DNA of 64,000 nt from Sphaeramia orbicularis (GCF_902148855.1 NC_043962.1:30618828-30682827); one strand, 5' to 3'; shown: positions 1 to 13,371, counted from the stretch's first letter. Notes: generated by a model from the sequence alone, not told the origin. Translations and numbers: made by a program.

Positions 1-174
1 GAGGTCCGATAGAGCTCAGTGGTAACCTCATGGATCAGTTTACTGTGGACCACTTCAATATGCACAAACAAAGCAGAATGCAAATTCATTGTGAAATAGT
101 GCATGCCAGTTGTTAGGATTTTATTTTCCTCCATGATCATCCCTGTGTTTTCTCACTGTCCTTTTTGTCTGTAG

Positions 175-259
175 ATACTGTGAGAGCAGGCGAAGAGTGC
201 TGCTACAGCACGTGCATGAAGGCTATGAGAAGGACCTGTGGGAGTACATTGAGGATTGA
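175..259 (+). CDS. arih1: arih1, last coding exon (Ariadne-1 / HHARI RBR ubiquitin ligase), 3' partial gene
   Basis: The exon follows a pyrimidine-rich acceptor ending in GTAG at 171-174, enters in phase with one leading base, and encodes 27 residues before TGA. The peptide [19 protein letters not shown] followed by DLWEYIED is the extreme C-terminus of vertebrate ARIH1 as I remember it. This is the end of the Ariadne domain, which in the family folds back on the RING2 catalytic cysteine to autoinhibit the ligase until neddylated cullin-RING complexes bind. The rest of the gene lies upstream of the window; bases 1-174 are its last intron. ARIH1 maps to human 15q24, which agrees with the C15orf39-like and ppcdc genes that follow. 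The identity rests on 27 residues plus synteny. Confidence 0.9.
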
Positions 260-3060
260 GGACACGTCCCAATGCAACGGACTCTTGAGTATCTTGACAA
301 ACTAGAGCGCTGATGCAATTAACAGGGCAGCACGGGCCTTCTGCCGCCTCTCCTTTGGCAAACCAACCACTTTTGCATCATTTTTCCTGGATTTGTTTAA
401 CAAAATCTTCAAAGTAAATTATATTTAAATGAAAAGGTAGAGTAATAAAAAGAAAGTGTACTACAGTATTGTTAGCAACAGAGTGGAGTCTTGAGAAAGC
501 AGAAAATCCATCTTAAACAGATACATCCTTTTGGCTTGTATTGTAACACCTCCCCTGAATGATCTTATTTTCTTCTGTTTTTTGCTTGTGAATCTTTTCT
601 GTTTTTGATTTTTGACTTTTGTTTTCCCATTAGTGTGAAAATGTTTTCAACACAGCTTTAATTGTCCTGGCCATGTCTGCAATGTGTGGTGAGATCCTTG
701 TCTGGGTGGCTGAATGTTGATAGGCTGATTGCAAAGGGGCAAAGACATTTCAGGGGGAGAAGAAGAAAAACATCAAAAGAACAAAGTAGTCTGTATTTTT
801 CAATTTGTAAATAGTCCATATGCATGGAAGTTAAAGAGCAAGAGTGGCACGTGTTTGCATAATTTTGAAATTTTGAAATATTTATTCTTTACCAATATTC
901 AAAAGGTGTACTTTTGCCATTTAGGTTGAGTCTGTCCTCTCCCTCCATAGATTGAGGGAAATGGGAGGTCTGTGGCAATAAGGCATTCGCCCCATCCTCC
1001 TCAGTCTCTTCAGAGCAGTGCACAAGTTCCACCTTATCAGTAACTCCTAATCGGGGCTCATAGAAAGATTTTCTCCTCGTTGCCAAGTGATCAGATAAAA
1101 AAGACTCTGTGAAAGTGCACAGCCGAGTTTAAAAAAAAAAAAAAAAAACTGCAGAAAGCATTTTACAATTCAAAGGAAAGGTAGAATGCACCAACTCCAT
1201 CTCCCTCTAATCTAACCTTTTGCTGTACCCTCTTAGTTGTTTTTAGAGGTGTTTAACATTTAAGAATATTACTAATTATTTGCAAGAGCCAAACTGAGTG
1301 ACATTCACTCTTTTTTTTTCTTTCTCTTTTTTTTTTTTCCCCCTTTCGTTCCCGACGTGGCTTGAGGTAGCCCTCTTAAAGCTCAGCTTGCACCTTGGGG
1401 AGTGAATGAGGGTAATAGAATGTACTGACAGCACAGCTTTGGAGTGCTGCTAATTGGACTGGATCACTGTCAGACAGTCAGGCATTGGCATCACTCTTGC
1501 AGGGAGTATTTGTATGGCACAGGACTGACAGTGGCCATGCCTCTTTAAAGAGATCTCTTGCCTTGCAGTGAGACTGAAAATTGCTTTAAATCAAGCTACA
1601 CAGATGGACTTGCAAGGTCCATCAATAGATGAGGAATATAGGGCAAACTTCTAAAGGTTGTAGGACCGTTTTATAATGCCGTTATGCTTTTGCATTAAAG
1701 ACTGTATTTTTCACACGTGTTGAGGATTTGACATTGAAATGTCAGTGCCCCTCCAGGTTTTGCAAAGTTCTATGTGGTGGTTGCTCTGGTTGTCAGGCTC
1801 TCTGCTTGTAAATGGCTGTACATGTCTTCAATATGGCAGTCGTCTCAGGATTGATTAGAAGGACATGAATATACAGTCACTGATGCAAGTCAGAAGTTGA
1901 CACCAAAGTGTCAGCCATCATTACAACACATCCTTTGCCCCAGTTTCAGACCTTTGGGGAATTCTCCCAAATGCTTCTTATGTGTTCAAACTTATTATTT
2001 TATCCTAGCAAAATTATAAACTGTATTGTTTATTTGAATAAATGTCATGAGAAATATCATTTTTGGGAGTACTGTGTGAGTCATTAGAGTAGGTTTGGTC
2101 TCATCATATTAATTATCTTAACATCCATGATGCATTTCAGCGCTGTGTATTTTGCAGTGTACTAAGACCTTGGCAGAGCTGTGGTTGTCTTCCAGAAGTG
2201 TCAACTCAATTTGGCATCATTAATTAAACAATTTGGATAAAAAATTGTTCTTTTACTTACAGTTTGTATGCAAGAGGTCATGTGGTTGGTTGTATGATGT
2301 CAGTTTTTGTTGTTCACTTTAAGTCACAAACCAGTGATTGAAGTTGAATGGATGATAATGAAAGATAGGCTATTTTCTCTAATGCTTTTTTCTTTTGCAA
2401 ATAATACACCAGCTACAGCTGCTGTCATTAGGCTAATATGCTCTCCAGGGCTCACTCAGTTCTCATTGTGTCTGCTAGTTCATAAACATTTCAACGTAAT
2501 GTTTGAAGTAACAGAGGCTACTTGCATTAAACTGAGACATCCAAAAATTTTTAATACTTTTCTACATACCTTTTTCTTTATGCTATCAAAGGTGTTTTAT
2601 TTCTTATTAGTGTAAAAAAAATGTGGGAAACTTAGTTGTCTGTTTTGGAGAAAATATTAAAGTGCAAAATGTTGCAAACATCCTTCTGGCATGGCTGCTT
2701 GTTTAATGTGCCACAGTCAATATTTTTTCTGTCCTGAAGAAATTACAACTGTACTGTGTCATGTTTGTGAGTATTTTTTGTGGGGGCATTTGTAGTTCCA
2801 ATTTTTGCCACAGGATGGGGACAAACTAATGTTAATGAATTGGCATCTTACACGATTACCTCCCAAATACAACATTACCAGTTCAGACATGAAGCTGAAT
2901 AAAGTCATCCCAAAGTATTGCAAACATTTATTTGAGACCATAGTAAGAATGTTAACAATTTCATTCACAAAGTTCTTAGAAAAATTACAGAAAATTAAAA
3001 TTAAATAAAAAATTTCAGTGGAGGTCTTAAGGTTCACAGTGATTAAATAAACACTATGTC
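260..3060 (+). other. arih1 3'UTR and the convergent gap to the C15orf39-like gene
   Basis: No gene is visible here. AATAAA signals on the + strand lie at 444-449, 2037-2042, 2898-2903 and 3004-3009, so several arih1 3' ends are possible. On the - strand AATAAA occurs at 2927-2932 and could end the C15orf39-like transcript, so the two 3'UTRs may meet or overlap near 2.9-3.0 kb. Poly-A (about 1131-1148) and T/C-rich (1310-1345) tracts occur. The short reading frames inside look like chance. Confidence 0.6.
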
Positions 3061-3720
3061 ATGGGAACATTTAAGCCTGAGAGTCATTAAAGACCTGTTG
3101 AGCAGCTTCAAAAACACATCAATCCCTCTCCAGGTTCAGTTACATGATAAAACACCGGCCACAATGAAACTAGGAAATCACTCTACCAAAAAAAAATAAA
3201 AAGCAACAGCATTCGTAATGTAAACTTACAGATGGCTGGCATTGACGTCTTTAAAAAAAAAAAATGCCTTCACATCATTTGCTTGTTAAAAAAAAAAACT
3301 TTAAAACTTCACAAGATTCACGCAGAATTAGACATCTTTCACAACTAGAATGTGGATAATAAAGGCACAAAATTGCCTTGTTGCTTATAATTTACATTAA
3401 AAAAACAAATGTACAGCATATTCATGATGTTTCATTTACAATCTAATTTGCATAAACTAAAAAAAACAACTGATGAAGACTAGATGAAGAAGCTGTGACG
3501 ATAACGATGTTGCACATTAGCAGTAGATCTCTACAGTGCTTCCTGTAACCCTTAATGGAAATGGAATTTGTAGCTGACCTCTTCACCAACCAGTATCCAG
3601 TGTGACCTCATTCTTACGGAAGCCTGACATATTTTCGACTAGTGTGGTGCTAAAAACAAAAGCAAGCAGGTAAATTTAAAAAAAAAAAAAAAATTCCACG
3701 CAACATTTGTATATAGAAAA

Positions 3721-4805
3721 CTAGTCTTCAATCTTGAGCCAGCCTTTTTTATAGTCTATCAGCAGCTCTAAGTAGTACTTCCACTCTGGCTCGCTGTCAT
3801 ACCTGACCTCAAATATAGTCTTTAAAGGGTTGGAGTGGGCCTCATGGATACGCAGCACCTCCCCTCTGTACCAAACTTCTGATTTGTCATTTTCTTCATA
3901 CAGATGGTGAATCCTCTTCCCCACCAGGTCTGGGTAGTAGAACCTCATGGCTCGCCTGGCTCTCTTTACAGCCGAACGCAAAACCCACCGTCTCCTGTGC
4001 TCAGCGCTGTGGCACGCAGACAAATAGGGACAGTATTTGATCTTCAGTAATGACCTGTGTTTTCTTTTGGAGGATCCACTGAGGGGTCTTAAAGCTGGGG
4101 AGAAGCCTCCAGCCCTCTGCCACCGGTGGGTTACTTTGGGTGTCCTCCTCTCACCGGTCCCCTCTCGGGCTCCTTCCTTCTCCTCGTCTTCCGCTTGTGA
4201 GAGGGAAGGATCGGTAAATGCACCTGACTCCGAGACCGCCTGATACCTGGCCCTTTTTCTGTTCAGACCTCCGCTAAACATCCTCCTCAGTTTGAGAATC
4301 ATGCCCGAACAGCTCTTGGATTTAACCGGTGATTTGGCTGATGCTGAGGGCTGAGCGTCAGAGATTTCAGTGTCACTGGAAGACACATCGTCTGAGGTCA
4401 GAGGGCGCGTCCATGAATTGTCCAACATCATACTTTGTGGGTCATCTATATAACCGTCCTGCTTTGCAACCACACATTCACCGTCACTGTTCGCGACCTC
4501 TTCAGACTGATGGCCACTCTGGGTTTCTGTACTTGACTGGTTTAGTACATCTTCGCTTTCAATCTCTTTTACAGAGTCTTGTTTCTCCTCATCTGACAAA
4601 CAACTGTCCAGAAACATACGCCTTGAACTGTTCTTTACTCTGCTTTTTGTCCCGTTACCATTTGCTTCTCGACCTCTTTGCGGATGTGACTCTGAGGATG
4701 AGGCTTCTAAGGCCCCGACACCTGAAAATCCAGGACTCGTACAGCCGCTTGACACTTCAGAACCTTCATCTGGCTCTCCGTTAACAGAATCATCCATGTT
4801 TAATC
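3721..4805 (-). CDS. Putative last coding exon of the C15orf39-like gene: acidic Ser-rich linker plus C-terminal Spin/Ssty-like Tudor unit
   Basis: A 361-codon open stretch follows the acceptor CTCTTTTGCAG on the minus strand. The N-terminal two thirds are acidic and Ser/Glu-rich (for example SSSDTEISDAQPS), then a basic stretch (RRRWVLRSAVKRARRAM). The last ~70 residues contain LVGKRIHHLYEEN, VWYRGEVLRI, NPLKTIFEVRYD and YYLELLIDYKKGWLKIE. This resembles the G-x-R-I-x-H ... W-x-G-x-V-L ... NPL ... YD ... Y-x-LEL pattern of Spindlin-type Tudor repeats; a chromatin-reader role is inference from that resemblance only. The exon enters with two bases of a split codon, which fits the donor at 8834/8835 exactly. 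Alternatively it is a separate gene starting at the ATG at 4797 (AAACATGG, good Kozak, 358 residues) with an upstream noncoding exon. Confidence 0.75.
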
Positions 4806-5725
4806 CTGCAAAAGAGTGACTGTTAGAGAGGAAACGCATAGTACCATGAAAATAATGAGGTCACTGAAAAAAAATAGGTGGATGACAGGGTTAAGAAATT
4901 TTTGAGAATTATTTAAGTGGACAGCAAGTCTTGGAGGAATGGAGAGGATTTCTGGAAGTGAAAAAAGTCAGTTTGCTTCTTTGTTAGAAACCGTTTTCGC
5001 AGTGATAGAAGAGAAAGCTGTGCTAAAGGCCAAAGCTACAAAAAGTCAAATGCTATAAGGATGCTAACACAAGTGTAGACAGGGAAAAAGTGTAGGTAGG
5101 TGCCCAGCTTTAGTGTCCTGAACCCTTCTGAAGATGTAATCAGAAAGCGTTATTATTCCCAGGGGAAACTGTTGTGTGTTACAGTTGCTGTGTGCAAGTT
5201 TAATAAAATGACGTGTTAGGAAAGGGCCACAGAAAATAACAGCCATCAGTGACCACGAAGGAGAACCTAGTGTTTCAACACACGGACACCAGTTGTTACA
5301 TCCCATTTCCCTCTATGACTAAGCAGCACAGATGTGGGCTTGGAAGAGGGAACTGGTCAGTTAAAAGATGATGATCACCATCTTCTTTAAACATGAACTT
5401 CTCCCCACCCAAACAGGCTAAAACATGCAGCCTACACACACACACACACGCACAATGCAATGTATGCTGTCATTTCCCCCTTTTGGTAAAATGATCCAAT
5501 AGACTGACTTACATATTTTAACTTGAGTTCAATATCAACAAATCAGTGAAGGAGAGTTTCACCAAAAAAAGCCCAGCTCAGCCCCGCCCATGACAAGGAT
5601 TATATAATCATGCAAAGTTTTGTGATTAGTCACTGAAAAATGCAATGAAATGTTCCCTGCTTTCTACACCAGGAAAAAAAAGCAAAGAGTAGGGAGATTG
5701 AGGGACAACAAAAAGACAAATATAC

Positions 5726-5760
5726 CTGGACTCTCTTTTGGACTTCAGGAGAGGTTGATT
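5726..5760 (-). other. Candidate 35-nt microexon in the C15orf39-like intron
   Basis: On the minus strand a pyrimidine tract ending in TTTTTTACAG precedes 35 bases followed by the donor-like GTATAT. Joined after the phase-1 donor at 8834/8835 it reads 12 codons, ESTSPEVQKRVQ, and exits in phase 0. That phase does not fit the acceptor at 4805, where a stop would follow after one codon. It may be chance, an alternative exon or a frame-breaking exon. Confidence 0.25.
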
Positions 5761-8103
5761 CTGTAAAAAATAAATGGATTTGAAATAGAATATTTACTGT
5801 CTTTGTTTTTACCAAGGGCCAGTATTACAGAAAATAAGGTTACTGATGATTACTTATAGATTGTTTTAGCAAATACTATATTAAATAATAAAAAATGAGG
5901 TTTTTAATGTGTCCAAACTAATGAGTAAATAAAAAGTATCACTGTGTACCAGAGGGGGAATTCCAGAACTCTGCAAGAAGAAGCAGGAAGTGCCATTTTA
6001 AACACAGGGTCAAAACTGGAGTGTCAAATTTCACTTACACCATCACTATATAGACACACACCATCGATAATCATCGAAACCAAAAAAAACTATCAAAACA
6101 TGAAATAAACATCGACTCTCAAAGGGCAGTTTTTTTTCCTTAAAAGGCAAAAACAGTATAAAGACTCAATCATCACTTCTGTTCCTCTGTGGGTTTGTAG
6201 TGGAGTATTTACCTGCAGAGACTCTTCCTTCTGCCTGTATTTTCTATTTTCCTTTTGTTTTGCTGTGTTTGGGTCCTTAGTCAGTGTATTTGTATTGTTA
6301 TTTGTAGCATGCATGGCAGAACAATATAAAAACAGAGCCACTCCAGGTCCAGGGCTCTCTCCCCTTTCTGCTCGTTTCATTTATTGCACAGTTCTGTCTG
6401 GGAAAAAGCACAAACATATGCACAGTAAACGACGTCTTCAGCCTATCTCCTCTTAAAGATCTGTCTATGACACACTGTAGAATGAGAACATTCCTCTACA
6501 ATCGTGCAAAGGTGTGGGAGGGTTTATTTGTTTTAGAAATAAAACCACTGTGTCAGGAAACCGTGTTTTATTTTTATATATCACAACCTATTTTTCTCAC
6601 TTTCTCAATTCAGTCTGTTTGACTATTATGCACAATGGTTAGGTTGATGAAGTCATAATATAAAGCTTTTAAAAATGAGCCAAACCCTTTCTCTTGAAAA
6701 GTTAGATTTTCATAGCTGCCTCCTTGTAAACTAAAACTTCTTCTTGGAGGTCTGGATAGAGGTTACAGAAGACATCTATAGGATGGAGAAGTTGACTTTG
6801 TCAGACTTGATACAGAAAAATTCACCAATTATTGGAAAAACTGGGTTGATTTTCACTATTAAGAGCTGATTTTACTTTTTGAGTAACATGCATATAGACC
6901 CATGTAAACTCTTAATTCATGCTACACACCTTAAATGTTCAGTGTTAATGTTATACAGGGGTAAAGAGTTTCTGGAAGGAAAGAATGGAATGAGAAATAT
7001 ACTTATTTCCCGTTAACTCCATTTTAGGTTGCTGTGTATGTTTTTGCTATTTCTGTCAGTGCTCCCCTGTATGAGTATGTTTTTGTTCTTTGTTTTTCTT
7101 TACATATATAGAAGTTATATACATGATGTAAAATGCTGATAAGATAAGGCTGCCTGAAAAAAAATAAATAAATAAAATAAAAAGACAATTCCAAAAAAAC
7201 CCAAAAAACTAAAACTTTTAATAATGTGAATTCTAATTTTAGTGCTGCAGGACATGAACTAATAAAATCAGAAACATTTAAGTAAGGAAGAGAATAAATC
7301 GTAGTCTTACATAGTGAGCAAAGAGGTTTAACTTAATTAATGAAGTACAGTTAATGTTAATCTCCATTTGGATTCTACATAGAATTTATCCTCATTACCA
7401 CTACTATGGTAATAGAATCAGGAAAAGTACAACATATATCATGTCTATTTATCCTTATTTTCCTTGAGAGGTATCCTGTAATTAAGGCTTTTCCATGTAC
7501 ATGTGAGCTGGTGTATTGGTGTAGAGTGGTACGGGGCTGGAACAGAGCACAACTTAGGGTCAAGCAAAGTTCAGGATTGACAGATACAGAAGATGGTTCA
7601 GGTAGAGTTCAGATATTTTGTCTATGTTAAATAGGTTTACTAAATGTTATTAGACACTACATATTTAACCATTAATATCACTGTTTTTCCACCACAAACC
7701 TTTACAAACAAATAATTCAAAGTCCATGCTTTGAAGCAGCCAGAACAAAGGCATGAGACAAATACATAGACATTATTTTGAGATCTTTTACAGCAGTTAT
7801 GCTCTAAATCACAACTAAATACACCCACACCTTTGCACAGTGGATCAAAGCAGAGGAATAGTGTCCAAAGGTGACACCCAGAAATGTCCTGAACACAGCA
7901 AAACAAGAGGAAGATAAGAAAGTACAGGTAGACACCAACAGTTCTGCAGGTAAACACACCAACACATACTTCTAATACTTCACACTTCTTTTTTTAGAGA
8001 AATCATACATATTATTTTTCTCTACATTAGTGTTTGACATAAGTAGTTGTGTTCAGCGCTGACCCATGAGGGGGGATTGACAGAACTGCTGATAACTCTA
8101 AAG

Positions 8104-8695
8104 CAGTGGTTCCCAACCTTTTTTGGCTCGTGGCCCCATTTTAACATCACAAATTTCTGGTGACCCCAGACATTCAAAACTGAAACTTTTTTTTTTTTTG
8201 CTAACATTAATTTGGTTTTGATCGTGTAATAGTTTGCTATACTATGCTGCAAATAAACGTTAATTTTAGACTACATTTAGGCTATATAATGTATATTATT
8301 ATGGACAGAGGCAGAAAAGCCAGGTGTAGATTACTGCACAAAGTGAGAATTTTATTTTCCTTGGTCAGGATATGTACAGTCAGTCCAGCTTGTATTTACA
8401 AGGCTGACAATTAATACTGAACAAACAATAACTCAAACTATGAATCATGAAAGAGCTGCAGCATCTGAAACCGACCACAATGAACATTTGAAAGATAAAC
8501 AGTACTACAGTGCTTCAGTTTTAGAGTTTGTCATGTCTTTTATGTATTGTGATTGTCTCTCTCAACTCATCATATAATATTTATTGCTAAGTTTTTTTTA
8601 AATTATTTTTATCAATTACTAGAAATTTCAGATGACTCCATTTGAATTCCAGGCGACCCCATGTGGGGTCCCGACCCCAAGGTTGAAAAACACTG
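8104..8695. mobile_element. Non-autonomous hAT-type MITE
   Basis: Terminal inverted repeats start CAGTGGTTCCCAACCTT on the left and CAGTGTTTTTCAACCTTGG when the right end is reversed. The 592-bp element is flanked by a perfect 8-bp duplication, ctctaaag, at 8096-8103 and 8696-8703. That duplication length and the CAGTG ends fit hAT elements. The inside is AT-rich with no transposase frame. It sits in the intron of the C15orf39-like gene just past the donor. Confidence 0.88.
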
Positions 8696-8834
8696 CTCTA
8701 AAGCCTCTAATTTGTGTCCAGAACACAATTCATTCTCAAAAAAGACAAATATTTCAGCAATTAAAATAAGGGGTCTTTAAAAATGTTTCCTTCCACTTCA
8801 CAACACTTAATGACCAATGTGAACACAAACTCAC

Positions 8835-11800
8835 CCAAATGTGTACAGACAGTGGTGTAATACAGAAGATTGACCACGTCGGCGTAGATGTCAGGCAGGT
8901 GTTTGAGGGACATCAACCTCCTGAGCCTGGAGGAACAGGCTCGTTTATGAAGCTGGATCAGAATCTTCTCCTCAGATAGCGTCGTGGGGCGAAGTTCCAC
9001 TTTGTGTTCCTGCAGAACCTGGTCAATGAGGCTGCCCTGGACCATTGGGAAAAGCAGCTCTTTCACCACCAGCATAGGGAGGAAAACCGCTCCAGCCCGC
9101 ATGACATGTGGAAATGGACAGCGCTCCTGGACTGTGTACTCCCTCAACCTCTCCACAACTTTATTAAGAGATGACTTTATCTCCTCATTGAGACATGTCT
9201 CCCTGCCTTTAACCCCCAACAAACAAGTCACTTTCTGGAATTTGGTGGTCGGAGATGCTGGTTCAGGGAGTTCTAACTGCGACAGCCAGGTTCTGAGAGA
9301 CTGCTCTGATGAGGCTGACACAGATTCGGATATCAGCTTGGACAGGGAATGGTGGAGCTCAAGGAAGTGCTTCCGAACAGGCATTTTGACCTCTGTTTTT
9401 TCTGTGATTTCAGATGGTGGCTGCACTGGTTGGGGCTTTGGTGGGATTTTAACAGAGTCATGAAGCTTAGAATCAGGTAGAATAATTTTGTATGTGGAAA
9501 GTTTAAGGCATTGGGGAGGAATGTTTTTAAAATTCAGTGGAGATGGACGTGGAGGTGGAGGTTGAGGTGGAGAAATAGGTTTGGGAGGATCGAGCACCTG
9601 TTCATTTTGTAAGCATTCATCACCCTGAGAAGATGTGTTCTGCTGTGCGGTCACCTCAACAGGTTTGACTTCATCTGAAGTAGTATTTTCATTTGTCAGT
9701 GAGGGTTTATTTTCAAGGTCATCAGGTTTACATTTCTTAATCACCAACATGGGCCCACAGTCAGACAAACCACATTCATCCGGTTCTTCCTTGATTACTT
9801 TGACACAGTCCTGACTAACAGAGCTCTGAACAGGCTTGTCTGTGTCTGCTGGATCTAATTTTTCCTCTTTGATATTTTTAAGTTCACAGATCTCTACAAC
9901 AGGCTTCTCTGTTTTATTATCTGGACAATTTTCTTTGGACACAAGACAGACATCAGGCTGCTGTTCAACTTTTTCAGGTTTTGTCTGTTTCTGTTGTGGC
10001 TTCGGTGGATCTTCACAGACCTCTGAGGATTGCTCCGTTCTCTGAGGTAATCTACCTGACAATAACACTCCAGAGGCCTGCAGGTATGCCTTGTAAGGTG
10101 CCAAGCTGAATACATGGTTGATGACTGGCATAGGAGGAGAGTCGCTGTTATTCCCAACTTCCTTCTCATCCTTCACCTTTTGCCGTTTCTTGCTCAGTTC
10201 CACTTCACATAAATCCCCATCCTCCTCCTCTTTTATTACGATGGGAGTAGATGAATGAGAAATACTTCTCTTCAGGGTCCCTTTAGGATAACCAGTGGCT
10301 GAACTGGATAGGGTTTTTTTACTTGTTGCAGGGGAGTAAATGATCTGCTGACGACATGCATTATTTGCCACAGCTCTATGGACTGGACCTGAACAATGGT
10401 TTGGTAAATGGGGCAGCCACGCCACTGGTGACACGGGGGAAGTGGGAAGTCCCTTTGGCTGTTTAGTGCATGGTACATGGGTTACACAAGAGTTGTCTAC
10501 GGTGATGCTAGTTGGTGAAAGGACAGGTCGATCTCTGTGAATTCCATGGAGCTGGGGGAAAAATCTGTTAATTTGTACATTGGGAGGTGAAGCCTCTGAT
10601 TTTCTTAGAGGTGCAGTAGGACTGGTCTGGTCCAAATGAAGGAATAGCGGGGAGGTGTGTGACTGCCCAGCATGCAGGCTGTCACTGGATTTTTCCTTAT
10701 GTGGGATGGCTGAAGAGACTATTGGGTCATCTATAGGCTGGATAGATGGGGAAACATTTAAGCGGTTGGAGTGCATGGCAGGGGGCCTTTTAAGAGCAGC
10801 TCTAATGTGGCTTGTATTTAAATGAAGTCTAGGGACAGCGTAACAGGGATAGTCATATCCTTGCAATAAGGAATTATTTGGCAGTGTTTCAGTGCCAGAT
10901 AAGGGCAAAGAAATTTCACCACGAAGTGACTGAGCCAGTACATAATGGTCCTGGGAATTTGGGATTGCATGTTTAAGAATAACAGGGACATCTTCCCTGT
11001 GCTTAGAGCTAATATCTTTACACTGTGTCCTGTTTTCTACCTCCACATTTGCTTGGGGGTAGTAAAACATTGGGTGCTGTGTTAGCTGCCCATATTTGGA
11101 AATGGGAGAGCGGTCCTGATAAATCTCTGAGGTCATATGCTCATATGTAGGATGGGAGGGGTACAGGCTGGGGTAGGCTCTGGGGGAAGTCTGTAAATGC
11201 TGGCTCTGCTCACTTAAAGAACCAAACAGTGTGCGAGGTGGGGTGCAGGGGTAACTGCTGTAGCTTGGTTCAACCACCCCGGGCAAAGTCCTTGCTCTCC
11301 CAGGGCTGTACGTCTCCACTGCTATCCTCTTTAGAGGCTCTGTGCCAGGCTCTAACTGTAAACTTCTCTGTTGCACCAGTGTTTCTTGTGCTGTTCGCTG
11401 GATGGGAAGTGTTTCAGTGTAGTGAGCTTCACTTTGCCTCCAGTCATGCTCATATACAGGGTTTGATATCCTAGGAGACCTGTGTTCCACACTGTAGCGT
11501 TGTCCTATCACACAACCCAGTTCATTGCAGCAAGGGTTATGGCCATAAATTGGCTTAGGAATTGCTAAATAAACAGATTTTTCAGTTAGAGGAGATGCAC
11601 TCTCGCTTCCACTTTTTTGTTTTCTAACAATCACTGACGTTGCAGCTGTAGGGCTGCTAACTCCAGGACTCTTAGTGTATAATGTAAACCCTTGTTTCAC
11701 TGGGGTGTGACACTGGGGAGAGGAATAAGAATGGCCTTCTTCTGACTTGCTGTCTTGCCTGTAAATAATGTGGTTCTGTCCATCCATACCAGAGTGGTGA

Positions 11801-12030
11801 CTCACAGGACTTCTGCCATCCAAAAGGGATGGAGTAAATCCTGCTCCATCCTTTCCGCTGGGGTCGTAAGAAAAATAGCCACCACTGAACTGCAGTGTCT
11901 GTTTTCCCAGGAATGCAGACATATTTTGTGGCGTTGACAGTCCTGTGGCTGCTATAGTCCCATTAAATAACGGCATCTTCCTTTGTAACACTGAGTCAAT
12001 GAGGGTCTCCACTGAACGGCTGCTCATCAT
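8835..12030 (-). CDS. C15orf39 homologue, large coding exon
   Basis: One 1,065-codon open stretch starts at an ATG-ATG pair after a 5'UTR acceptor near 12072 and ends at a strong donor (TTGG then GTGAGT). Blocks matching human C15orf39 as I remember it are PPMPVINHVFSLAPY near residue 630 and, in residues ~969-1065, CPFPHVMRAGAVFLP, VLQEHKVELRPTTLSEE and LPDIYADVV. The middle is low-complexity and Ser/Pro-rich, with a proline run near residue 813. Acidic Lys-Glu motifs such as IKEEEDG and IKEEKLD could be SUMO sites, which is inference. The biochemical role of this family is not established to my knowledge. Read past the donor the frame stops at 8761, so that tail is probably intronic. Human C15orf39 also continues beyond the matching point (LGDF). 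Confidence 0.88.
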
Positions 12031-12072
12031 GTAGTCACTTTGTAAAGATGGTGTGATATTAAGGCTCCAAAC

Positions 12073-13307
12073 CTATGATTACAAAAAACAACTATTAGAC
12101 AACACCATAAATTTCCAATATCTAATTCAGATTTATCTTTTTAATAAGCCTACAAAACATCCAACCAGGATATCACATGGGAACGGGACAATAAACACTT
12201 CAACACAGAAAGTCATCATTGGATAACTAGTAGCTTAAGGCCTTTTAAAAAATATTATATATCTTGTGGTTTATCACATGTATGTCACGTACAGCCTTAG
12301 TCAAGAGACACGCTGAATTCAGCAATATTCACTAAGAGGGAAAAAGTGAGTAAGGGACATAAATGCTTAAAACGTTTAAAGCTTTTTCCTGGCGATTCTG
12401 TTAATGAAACAATTTTTTCAGACCAAATGTATTTAAATGTAATTAAATTGGGCAAGATTATGCATTATCTGCCTCTAAACCTGCATTATCTACACCTGAA
12501 AGATATTTAATCTCAAAAAATGCTTGACATTATGAGCAAGGAAAACAACTAAGACACTTCATACTTTGTGAATGTGGCATCAGTAAATTATGAGTGAAAA
12601 ACAAGCTGCAGGTACCTTTTAAACATAATAATCGTGCATCCTCAACCTTTCAATCCTGGCTTTTCCAAAAGGCACCTGAATGCAGCATGATTAAACATTT
12701 GACGTGTTATTGTCAGCTTGATAAAAAGAGAAAGGGAACTTTATCACGTGATTTACCCAAAACCAACGCTGCATCTGCATGAACCGACAGAGGCCGCGGT
12801 TCAGGTAGAAACAAGAGAAAGGCTTTTATTCTTATTTTTTGTCACTGAAGTCGATCTCCTGCTGGACGACAACTCGCCGTCGGAAGAGATTGATTCCCAA
12901 AACTAACAGATCATAGAGCAAAACATCCCCGCTGTCCTTTGACAACCAGCCAGAGTTGGAACATATCAGGCATGATATGTTGAAACAGCTGTAACAGATC
13001 CAACACACACAGGCCTCTACCTCTATCTGACAGTATAAAATGTACAATGTTAATAATCTGTGGGGTGAGAGGAGGGTGGAATTAAAAAAAAAAAAAAAAA
13101 AAAAAGAGAGAGACATATCCTCTCTGGGGCCATAGTGATACCAGATCCAGGCTCTTGACATCAGCTCAACTGCTCAGATGTTTATCACTTCATCCTGTTG
13201 ACACCTGTGACAGAATAGCAGCGATGAATTATCTGCGCACAGCAAGGACGACTGCGGTTTATGAGCGCGGTGAAACTGCGCAGAGCCATTTCAACTGCCG
13301 CACTATG

Positions 13308-13371
<64 letters not shown>

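Larger units (their letters stand above)
4806..8834 (-). other. Putative phase-1 intron of the C15orf39-like gene
   Basis: No long coding exon is visible. It holds a short CA tract (about 5434-5452), a candidate 35-base exon at 5726-5760 and a hAT-type MITE at 8104-8695. The 3' flank of the large coding exon (8761-8834) is also here. The remainder is AT-rich sequence in which I see nothing identifiable. Confidence 0.55.

Noticed and set aside
4037-4784. Plus-strand open frames of 68 and 151 codons
   Set aside because: Antisense shadows of the minus-strand Tudor exon, with no splice or homology support.
8761-8834. C-terminal 24-residue extension of the C15orf39-like exon
   Set aside because: It lies past a strong donor (GTGAGT) and has no similarity to the human protein, so it was treated as intron; it could still be used in an unspliced transcript.
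8984-9463. Plus-strand 159-codon frame
   Set aside because: Antisense to the conserved C-terminal region of the C15orf39-like exon, whose protein matches human blocks.
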